Below are positions 1 to 5,239 of a DNA stretch of 5,239 bases, piece after piece. The stretch comes from Bryobacterales bacterium (GTDB taxonomy: Bacteria; Acidobacteriota; Terriglobia; Bryobacterales; Bryobacteraceae). A program made the position numbers and the translations under genes. Where the stretch lies: contig SHUN01000269.1 of NCBI GenBank assembly GCA_009697495.1, positions 1 to 5,239 on the forward strand, given 5' to 3'. Numbering within the stretch: the stretch's first letter is position 1; the number at the start of each line of letters is the position of its first letter. The notes under the pieces are model-generated. The model was not told where the DNA came from, did no database searches, and worked only from the letters and a program-made list of their open reading frames with translations.

Positions 1-1
1 G

Positions 2-376
2 CTGAAGCGCAAGCTGGCATCCGAGAAAAACATAGACGCAGTCATGAAGTTTTTCTACGACAACTTCGTCGACGCCCCTGGTTTCCTGGACGCCGGCCAC
101 GCGGCCAAGGTGCCGAAACACCTCGAAGAGTGCATTGGGCAACTCGCGATGGCGGTCTGGAAAGGGGCGCCGGTCTTGGTCGAATATCGGCTGATCGAAA
201 TTCCCCTGCTCCAACTGGTCCACGGAGCGGTGACGCTGAATGGCAAACCTGCCACTGTGATCTGGTTGACCGATATGACGGCGGGCGTCATTTCCATTAC
301 CCAGAATGCTTTCACTGGTGAGATGCTCTTCGCGCGGCTGACGGTGACTCCAGTCAAGGCTGGCGCTCCTAACTAA
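2..376 (+). CDS. Small uncharacterised protein, 5' end outside the window
   Basis: I do not recognise this family. The reading frame is open from base 2 to the TAA at 374-376 and gives at least 124 residues. The first in-frame ATG is at 44, but no Shine-Dalgarno-like purine run precedes it. The 14 codons before it (LKRKLASEKNIDAV) read as a plausible charged helix continuous with the following MKFFYDNF. The true start is therefore probably just left of the window and the ATG at 44 is internal; starting at 44 would give 110 aa. The N-terminal part is helical and charged. The C-terminal two thirds looks like alternating beta strands (VLVEYRLIEIPLLQLVHGAV, then an NGKPATVIWLTD turn-strand). There is no signal peptide, membrane segment or cysteine cluster in the visible part, so it is probably a small soluble cytoplasmic protein. 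It is separated from the next gene by 135 bp and is likely an independent unit. Composition matches its neighbours. Confidence 0.6.
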   Translation: MKRKLASEKNIDAVMKFFYDNFVDAPGFLDAGHAAKVPKHLEECIGQLAMAVWKGAPVLVEYRLIEIPLLQLVHGAVTLNGKPATVIWLTDMTAGVISITQNAFTGEMLFARLTVTPVKAGAPN

Positions 377-447
377 ACCTCGTTAAAGACGCAGCTTCCA
401 CCGGTCGTTCGTATCGAGTTTTGCTCGACTGCTCCTTGATCGTTATT

Positions 448-475
448 TTGCAAGCCGATCGAGCGGTCCTATCGT
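448..475 (+). promoter_or_regulatory. Possible sigma70-type promoter for the TPR-propeller gene
   Basis: TTGCAA at 448-453 and TATCGT at 470-475 are separated by 16 bp and each matches four of the six consensus positions. Transcription would start near 482, leaving a leader of about 30 nt that contains the GGAG at 504-507. The match is weak and rests on eye alone. TAGAAT at 494-499 is a better -10 hexamer, but it lacks a good -35 and would leave almost no leader. The only firm point is that the 135-bp gap is the natural place for a promoter. Confidence 0.2.
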
Positions 476-484
476 TAACGGGGC

Positions 485-497
485 TCTATCCGATAGA
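485..497. promoter_or_regulatory. 13-bp palindrome, possible operator
   Basis: TCTATC and GATAGA are exact reverse complements around a single central C. The element ends 14 bases before the ATG at 512. A further CTATCG at 469-474 is the reverse complement of CGATAG at 491-496, so the half-site recurs on the upstream side. The one-base centre makes it a poor RNA hairpin but a reasonable dimeric repressor site, lying over the start of the presumed transcript. A 6-bp arm can also arise by chance in a 135-bp gap. Confidence 0.25.
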
Positions 498-503
498 ATC
501 GTC

Positions 504-507
504 GGAG
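504..507 (+). promoter_or_regulatory. Ribosome-binding site of the TPR-propeller gene
   Basis: GGAG lies four bases before the ATG at 512. An in-frame TAG at 494-496 excludes any upstream extension, so this site and the ATG at 512 fix the start. The spacing is slightly short but workable. Confidence 0.55.
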
Positions 508-511
508 CAAG

Positions 512-2569
512 ATGGGCGTACTTCTTTACTGGATTCTGTGTTTGGCGACCCAGGCGCCAACGCCGCAGGACCTATTTCAACAGGGACGATATGCCGAGGC
601 CGCGGCTATGTTAGAGCGCGGCGATTCGTCCCGAGGCAGCCGGTATTTGCTGGGGCTGTGCTACCAGCAGATGGGGGAGTTGGGGAAGGCGGAGACGGTG
701 CTGGCGGCTTTGGTTGCCAAGGAACCGAAGTGGGCGCCGGGGCACTATGCATTGGGGCGTGTCCTGTTCGTGGAAGGAAAATTCCCCGAAGCGCTGCGGG
801 CCACCGGTGAAGCCGAGCGGCTGGGCGAGCCTGTCGCGCGGACACGGCATCTGGTCGGGAGTATCGAGGAAGAGCGGGGCAATTGGGCCGCGGCGCTGGC
901 GGCTTACGACGCGGCTATAAAGGCGGCTCCGACCGTCAGCGAAGCGCATTCGGGGCGGGCTTCGGTGTTGTTCAAATTGACCCGGCTGGCCGAGGCCCGC
1001 TCCGCCGCCGCTGAAGCACTGCGGCTAACGCCGAAGAACGAAGAGGCGGCGCGCATTCTTCGTCAAGCCTCCGCCGCTCAGCCAGCCGCGGATGGACTGG
1101 TGACGGATGTCGCGTTTGAGCGGCGGGAATTGGAATTCGTTCTGGAGCATTCGCCAACCGCTGAAAAGCACGTCGTCTCGACCATGGCCGGGGGATTGGC
1201 CGTGTTCGACTTCGACAACGACGGGCTGCTGGATCTGTTTTTTACCAACGGCGCGGAATTGCCGTCGCTCAAAAAGACCGGGCCGAAATATTGGAACCGC
1301 TTGTATAAAAACATGGGCGGGCTGCGGTTCGTGGATGTGACGGCAGAGGCCGGCTTAGCGGGCGAGGGCTTTTCGATCGGCGCAGCCGCGGCGGATTTCG
1401 ATGGCGATGGCTGGACGGATTTGTTCGTAGCCGGGGCCGGGAAAAATCTGCTGTACCGGAATGAGCGGGGAAAGTTCACATTGTCGCCGCGTGGGATTCG
1501 GGATGAAAAGTTCGCCGCTGGCGGAGCTTGGCTGGACTACGATTTGGACGGACGTTTGGACCTGTTCGTCGTCAACTATCTGGACTGGACGCCCGCATTT
1601 TCAAAGCGCTGCGGCGAGCGCCTGCGCGTGTACTGCCATCCGCGCGAGTTCATGCCAACCGCGAACCGGCTGTACCGCAATCTCGGCGATGGAACGTTCG
1701 CCGATGGCAGCGCGGCGGCGGGTATTTCCGGGCACATGGGGAAGGCAATGAGCGCGGCGGTCGCCGATGTCGATGGCGATGGAAGGCCCGACATCTTCGT
1801 CGCCAATGACGCTTTGCCGAACTTCTTCTTCAAAAATGCCGGCGGGAAATTCGTCGAGTCCGCGCTGGCCGCCGGAGCGGCGTACAACGACATGGGCAAG
1901 CCCATTTCGAGCATGGGATCCGACATGCGCGACTACGACAATGACGGGCGGCCGGATCTTATTTTCACAGCGCTGGTGGGCGAAACGTTTCCGCTCTTTC
2001 GCAACACCGCCGCGGGTTTCCGCGATGTCACCTATCCCTCGGGCGTGGGCGCGTTGACGGTTCGCAGGAGCGGCTGGGGAGTGGCGCTCGCGGACTTGAA
2101 CAACGACGGTTGGAAGGATCTCGTCACCGCGAATTCGCATGTGACCGATACGATCGAGCTAACCCGGTCGGAGAAGTATAAGGAGCCGAATATGGTGCTG
2201 TTGAACGCCGGCGGCAAGTTTCGAATGGGGAGCGAATTGACCCCGGCGGCGGCCTATCGAGGCCTTGCCGTGGCCGATCTGGATGGCGACGGCAAACTGG
2301 ACATCGTAACCAGCGCGCTCGGGGAACACGCCGTCATTTGGAAAAATGTTTCCACCGGATCAGGCCATTGGCTCGAAGTGAAAGCGCCGATTGGCTCGCG
2401 TGTCCGCGCCGGGAATCAATGGCAGGAAGTGACGGCCGGCGGCAGCTACGGATCCGGCTCATTCGTGCCGGCGCACTTTGGATTGGGCGCGGCGACGGAG
2501 GCGGATGTCGAGATCGTCATGCCCAGCGGCGCGCGAAAGGCGCTGGGCGTGGTGAAAGCGAGCCGCTGA
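512..2569 (+). CDS. TPR / FG-GAP (VCBS) seven-bladed propeller protein with ASPIC/UnbV-like C-terminus (CRTAC1-like)
   Basis: This 685-aa protein is probably extracytoplasmic and acts in binding or adhesion; no catalytic role is evident. The N-terminus (residues 1-15) has a short hydrophobic stretch ending in ATQA, a weak signal peptide without a basic n-region. Residues 16-185 hold four to five TPR units (for example 43-72, 75-106, 109-140, 143-176), a protein-protein interaction solenoid. Residues 225-615 carry seven calcium-type loops of DxDxDG(x)2D form, starting at D233, D295, D342, D419, D474, D528 (an N replaces the second D) and D589. Seven such repeats fit a seven-bladed integrin-alpha-like propeller. 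C367 and C375 sit in the CG...YCHP insertion typical of CRTAC1-like proteins and may form a disulphide. Residues 617-685 resemble a compact ASPIC/UnbV domain: GSRV, GGSYGSGS, HFGLG, then MPSG where WPSG is usual. Family members are frequent in Acidobacteria and Planctomycetes and mostly of unknown function. The next gene follows after 23 bp and is probably cotranscribed. Confidence 0.93.
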   Translation: MGVLLYWILCLATQAPTPQDLFQQGRYAEAAAMLERGDSSRGSRYLLGLCYQQMGELGKAETVLAALVAKEPKWAPGHYALGRVLFVEGKFPEALRATGEAERLGEPVARTRHLVGSIEEERGNWAAALAAYDAAIKAAPTVSEAHSGRASVLFKLTRLAEARSAAAEALRLTPKNEEAARILRQASAAQPAADGLVTDVAFERRELEFVLEHSPTAEKHVVSTMAGGLAVFDFDNDGLLDLFFTNGAELPSLKKTGPKYWNRLYKNMGGLRFVDVTAEAGLAGEGFSIGAAAADFDGDGWTDLFVAGAGKNLLYRNERGKFTLSPRGIRDEKFAAGGAWLDYDLDGRLDLFVVNYLDWTPAFSKRCGERLRVYCHPREFMPTANRLYRNLGDGTFADGSAAAGISGHMGKAMSAAVADVDGDGRPDIFVANDALPNFFFKNAGGKFVESALAAGAAYNDMGKPISSMGSDMRDYDNDGRPDLIFTALVGETFPLFRNTAAGFRDVTYPSGVGALTVRRSGWGVALADLNNDGWKDLVTANSHVTDTIELTRSEKYKEPNMVLLNAGGKFRMGSELTPAAAYRGLAVADLDGDGKLDIVTSALGEHAVIWKNVSTGSGHWLEVKAPIGSRVRAGNQWQEVTAGGSYGSGSFVPAHFGLGAATEADVEIVMPSGARKALGVVKASR

Positions 2570-2592
2570 TTCGATATGCTGTCACTTGGCTT

Positions 2593-3726
2593 ATGCGATT
2601 CCTTGCTCTATTCCTAATCCCCCTCGCGGGCTTTGCGCAGCGCGCGACCACGTTCGAGACCCGTTCGGCGACGGCGCTGGAGAACGAGAAGATTGAACTC
2701 TTGACGCTGAATAACGGCGGGGCGTTTGTCAGCCTGATTTTGAAGGACGACGCTGAGAAGATGAATCCGATGTGGAACCCGGTGGCGTTGGCGCGGATGA
2801 CCAAGGGGTCGGCGCGATTTGGCGATTCGCTGGGACATTTTCTCTGCGTGGACGGCTTTGGGCCGACATCAAAGGAAGAGCAGGCGGCGGGGCTGCAAGG
2901 CCATGGCGAGGCGCATCGTCAGCCATGGGCGCTGGCGGCGCAGAGCCGCGAGGGGAAGACGCAGCAGATCACGTTTAAGACCCGTCTGCCGCTGGTGCAG
3001 GAGGGGCTGACCCGCCGCCTCGAACTCGTCGATGGCGAACAGGTCGTCTATGTTGACTCGACGCTGGAAAATGAGCTGGCCTTCGATAGGCCCATCAACT
3101 GGGCGGAGCACGCTACGATCGGCTACCCGTTTCTCGCTCCGGGGAAGACGGTGGTCGATGCCTCCGTCGGGAGGTGCAAGACACGGCCTTTCGAGAATCC
3201 GCCAGGGAAACACCGGTTGAATTCCGATCAACCCTTCGTCTATCCGGCGGCACCACTGATCGCGGGCGGATTGACGGATCTGCGCGTAATTCCAGATCCG
3301 CCGGATTCGATGGACCATAGCGGCTGCGTGTTTGACCCGGCGCGCCGCCTGGGCTTCGTCACGGCGATCAACCTGGAGAAGCGGCTGATGCTCGGCTATC
3401 TGGTGCGCCGCGAGGAGTATCCGTGGCTGCAGGAATGGATGAATTATTCGTCGAATCTGGCGCTGGCTCGCGGCCTGGAATTTGGCACGCAGCCCTTCGA
3501 CGTTTCGCGCCGCCAGACGGTGGAGATGGGCAAGCTGTTCGACACGCCGGCATTCCGCTGGCTGCCCGCGAAGTCCAAAATCGGCACGCGATTCCTGATG
3601 TTCTATACGCGCGTTCCCGCTGGTTTCACACAAGTGGACGATGTGCGGCAGGAGGGCGGCGAGTTGATTATCACCGACAAGAAGAGCGGACAGACGATTC
3701 GATTGGCTGCGTCGTTGGCGCTCTAA
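2593..3726 (+). CDS. Secreted galactose-mutarotase-fold (aldose 1-epimerase-like) protein
   Basis: The protein has 377 aa from ATG 2593. The open frame reaches back to 2338 inside the preceding gene, but ATG 2593 is chosen because it opens directly onto a classical signal peptide: R2, a hydrophobic core at 3-13, and AGFAQ with cleavage near residues 15-16. The mature protein should be periplasmic or exported. Family features of the beta-sandwich mutarotase superfamily are the GHGEAH..PW segment (H104, H108, W112), the WAEHATIGYPFL segment (H173), and RGLEFGTQPF (E296). The last sits where mutarotase-like proteins carry the carboxylate, usually in a GIEP-T-like motif. Canonical aldose 1-epimerases use two histidines and a glutamate to interconvert sugar anomers; whether H104, H173 and E296 do so here is inference, and it may only bind sugar. 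There is no good Shine-Dalgarno site before the ATG, and the upstream stop lies 23 bp away. Translation may depend on coupling to the propeller gene. Its stop interlocks with that of the opposing gene. Confidence 0.82.
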   Translation: MRFLALFLIPLAGFAQRATTFETRSATALENEKIELLTLNNGGAFVSLILKDDAEKMNPMWNPVALARMTKGSARFGDSLGHFLCVDGFGPTSKEEQAAGLQGHGEAHRQPWALAAQSREGKTQQITFKTRLPLVQEGLTRRLELVDGEQVVYVDSTLENELAFDRPINWAEHATIGYPFLAPGKTVVDASVGRCKTRPFENPPGKHRLNSDQPFVYPAAPLIAGGLTDLRVIPDPPDSMDHSGCVFDPARRLGFVTAINLEKRLMLGYLVRREEYPWLQEWMNYSSNLALARGLEFGTQPFDVSRRQTVEMGKLFDTPAFRWLPAKSKIGTRFLMFYTRVPAGFTQVDDVRQEGGELIITDKKSGQTIRLAASLAL

Positions 3727-4307
3727 CAGCAGCCGCGGCCGCGCCAGGCATCGATGCCCTCGCGGAAAATAATCGGCGTCATGGCGAGGCTGGCCAGCGA
3801 GTCAGCCCACCACCAGCCAGCCAGCCCTTGCAGCAGAAGTCCGGCGAGCAGTATGGCCGATAAATACGCGCAGAGGCTGGTTTGCCGGGAATCGGCCACC
3901 ATGGCGGCGCTGTTGAGCGTGAGCCCCACTTGGCGCTTGGCTCTGGCCAGCGCGGGCATCACCAGGAGCGACAGCGCCGCCAGGGCAATGCCCGTCCAAC
4001 TCAGCGCGGGGACCTCGTGCGTCCACAGACCGGCGCTGGATCGCCACAGCACCCAGCCGCCGAGGGCGAAGAAGGAAAGGGCGATCAGCTTCTGCGCGCG
4101 GCGTTCGGCCTCATCGGCGCATTTGCCGAGCCGCCAGATCATGACGGAGCCGGAGCTGACTTCGATGATGCTATCGACGCCGAAGCTGATGAGCGCGACG
4201 CTCCCCGAAACGGCGCCGGAGGCGAGGGCGACTATGGCCTCCAACACGTTGTAGGCTATGGTCGCGTATTCCAGCCGGAGGCCGCGCTGAATCGCTTGTT
4301 CGCTCAC
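3723..4307 (-). CDS. Short CDF-like cation transporter (six TM helices, no cytosolic C-terminal domain)
   Basis: This is an inner-membrane protein of 194 aa, probably a divalent-metal/proton antiporter of the cation diffusion facilitator superfamily. The GTG at 4307-4305 is chosen as start because it overlaps the TGA of the upstream gene (GTGA) and gives the usual N-terminus before TM1. An ATG at 4373 would add 22 residues encoded inside the upstream gene. Hydrophobic helices lie near 16-32, 35-55, 73-93, 102-121, 147-163 and 167-182, with a short outward loop (GLWTHEVPAL) between TM3 and TM4. SFGVDSIIE in TM2 (D45, E49) and ADSRQTSLC in TM5 (D139, Q142, C146) align with the metal-site motifs of CDF proteins, where D/D and H/D are found in E. 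coli YiiP. Typical CDFs are about 300 aa with a regulatory cytosolic domain; here the chain ends soon after TM6 in GCC. The substrate cannot be assigned: Zn, Fe, Mn, Co or none of these. Expression is probably translationally coupled to the sialidase-like gene. Confidence 0.82.
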   Translation of the reverse strand: MSEQAIQRGLRLEYATIAYNVLEAIVALASGAVSGSVALISFGVDSIIEVSSGSVMIWRLGKCADEAERRAQKLIALSFFALGGWVLWRSSAGLWTHEVPALSWTGIALAALSLLVMPALARAKRQVGLTLNSAAMVADSRQTSLCAYLSAILLAGLLLQGLAGWWWADSLASLAMTPIIFREGIDAWRGRGCC

Positions 4308-5239
4308 TGTATTTTTATCTTCGCAAGATAAATGGAAGTCTTGCCTTCGTGGCTGGAGTAGTAAAGCGTCCACAGGAGGTTTTCATGCCAGACGAAGCCG
4401 GGGTAGCTGGAGTCGCCGCCGCTGGGGAGCCGCAGTTTCGGCGTGAACCCGGTAGGCGTCAGTTCGCCGATTTCGGTGTGGCGTTTGGCTGAGTCTCCGC
4501 CTTCAAAGATTCGGCCGCCGGCAGCCCACACGCCGCTGGGGAGAATGGCGACGTTGGGTCCGCCGATAAAGTGGCCGGATGGGTGCCAGGACCAGTCTTT
4601 GTAGGGCGGCTTGCTGGCGCCGATCCAGGCGATGTCGCGGCGCGTGAGGGCGACCATCGTGTCATCGGGGAGAAACCGGACGGCGGTTTCGTCGCCCTCG
4701 GGGACATCGAGTTCGGTGATGGTTTCCCATTTCACACCGTCCTCGCTTTTCACCAGGCGGATCTTGCGGGGCGGTCCGTATTTGGAGACGCCGTAGGCTA
4801 TGCCCTTATGCCAGGTTACGCGCCAGAGCCAGTGGGTATCTTCGAGGACTTTTTTAGGGGAAGTCCAGTGCTTGGCGTTGTTCGAGAAAAAGACGCGGCT
4901 TTGGCGGGATTTGTACTCGCCGTTGGGGTAGTAAGAACCGCCGGCGACAATCATCAGCCGGTTGTCCTTCGTAATGCTCAGGTGCGGGTCGCGAAGGTCG
5001 ACGCCGGACTCCTCCAGGCGGGCCTCGCTTTTCCATTTGACGCCGTCAGCGCTGGAGAGGACGCGAAGTTTGCCGTCATCGGTTTTGCCCTTCGTTGGGG
5101 CGTGGCCTTGTCCTTCGCGGAAAGTCGCGTACCAGCGATTGTTCCACCGGATGAGGTCGCCGAAAGCGGCGTGTTTCGGCTGGTCCCAGATCTTGTTGAC
5201 GGAGACGAGCTGCCAGTCGGCTGCGCCGAGGATGGATGT
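4304..5239 (-). CDS. Sialidase-family (Asp-box/BNR) beta-propeller protein, N-terminus outside the window
   Basis: The frame is open from the right edge to the TGA at 4306-4304, giving 311 residues of a longer protein. An ATG at 4954 exists but falls inside a conserved stretch, so it is internal. Counting from the window edge, Asp-box-like turns occur at 62-69 (SSADGVKW), 165-171 (SEDGVKW) and, degenerate, 119-125 (SNNAKHW). All are one residue shorter than the classical SxDxGxTW. RWYATFREGQGH (35-46), LRDP (82-85) and GGDSSYPG (274-281), followed by WTLYYSSHEGKTSIYLAKIKI, are characteristic of a bacterial exo-alpha-sialidase-like family common in Acidobacteria and Planctomycetes. R41, D84 and Y279 are candidate active-site residues by position and motif, but the full arginine triad cannot be checked. 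A secreted glycan hydrolase or lectin-like propeller is likely; sialic acid as substrate is not established. Any signal peptide would lie to the right of the window. It is the upstream partner of the transporter gene, with stop and start overlapping by four bases. Confidence 0.82.
   Translation of the reverse strand, partial: TSILGAADWQLVSVNKIWDQPKHAAFGDLIRWNNRWYATFREGQGHAPTKGKTDDGKLRVLSSADGVKWKSEARLEESGVDLRDPHLSITKDNRLMIVAGGSYYPNGEYKSRQSRVFFSNNAKHWTSPKKVLEDTHWLWRVTWHKGIAYGVSKYGPPRKIRLVKSEDGVKWETITELDVPEGDETAVRFLPDDTMVALTRRDIAWIGASKPPYKDWSWHPSGHFIGGPNVAILPSGVWAAGGRIFEGGDSAKRHTEIGELTPTGFTPKLRLPSGGDSSYPGFVWHENLLWTLYYSSHEGKTSIYLAKIKIQ

Noticed and set aside
414..428. TCGAG-TTTTG-CTCGA hairpin as a terminator of the first gene
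   Set aside because: The stem is only 5 bp, the T-run is in the loop rather than after the stem, and no T-tract follows. It does not qualify as an intrinsic terminator.
421..810. 129-codon + strand frame across the start of the propeller gene
   Set aside because: It overlaps the TPR region in another frame, has a Gly/Arg-rich translation, and lacks a ribosome-binding site.
1601..2140. 179-codon antisense open frame opposite the propeller domain
   Set aside because: The repeated GAT/GAC-rich loops on the sense strand produce a stop-poor complement. The translation is rich in Arg, His, Val and Ala with no domain signal.
2338..2592. N-terminal extension of the mutarotase-like reading frame back to an ATG at 2338
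   Set aside because: It lies inside the 3' end of the propeller gene in another frame, is arginine-rich and low quality, and would bury the clear signal peptide that begins at 2593.
2869..3633. 254-codon antisense open frame opposite the mutarotase-like gene
   Set aside because: It is a shadow of a GC-rich gene: Arg/Gln/Ala/Pro-rich composition, no recognisable motif, and the sense frame has a signal peptide and family motifs.
3754..4331. + strand open frames opposite the transporter gene
   Set aside because: They are complements of a real membrane-protein gene. Their translations are Arg/Ser/Gly-rich and show no motifs.
4308..4373. N-terminal extension of the transporter to an ATG at 4373
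   Set aside because: It is read through the end of the sialidase-like gene in another frame. The GTG at 4307 gives the expected N-terminus and a GTGA overlap.

Overview
The window is GC-rich and densely coding. It looks like chromosome from an acidobacterium-like bacterium (Solibacter/Bryobacter type) or a similar soil heterotroph. This is inferred from the family mix: a TPR plus FG-GAP/VCBS plus ASPIC/UnbV protein, a secreted mutarotase-fold protein, a large Asp-box sialidase-like protein, and a short CDF-like transporter. No phylogenetic marker gene is present, so the taxonomy is a guess. There is no RNA gene, mobile element, CRISPR array or obvious repeat array.

Layout, left to right. (1) The 3' part of a small unrecognised gene on the + strand (2-376), open at the left edge. 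(2) A 135-bp intergenic stretch (377-511) with a possible promoter, a 13-bp near-perfect palindrome and a GGAG ribosome-binding site. (3) A 685-aa + strand protein (512-2569) with N-terminal TPRs, seven calcium-type DxDxDG loops that fit a seven-bladed beta-propeller, and a compact ASPIC/UnbV-like tail. (4) After 23 bp, a secreted galactose-mutarotase-fold protein (2593-3726, 377 aa), probably in the same transcript. (5) On the - strand, and convergent with it so that the stop codons interlock at 3723-3726, a 194-aa six-helix CDF-like cation transporter (3723-4307). (6) Upstream of that on the same strand, a sialidase-family beta-propeller protein (4304-5239) whose 5' end lies beyond the right edge. 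Its TGA overlaps the transporter's GTG start in a 4-base GTGA.

The window therefore holds two short convergent transcription units. The + strand unit encodes predicted extracytoplasmic proteins: a propeller protein and a sugar-binding fold. The - strand unit couples a predicted glycan-active propeller protein to a small inner-membrane transporter. I see no single pathway joining all four. Carbohydrate scavenging at the cell surface is a plausible but unproven theme. I found no convincing new multi-gene system. The points most worth a second look are the altered metal-site residues and missing C-terminal domain of the CDF-like protein, the start-site corrections, and the palindrome upstream of the propeller gene.
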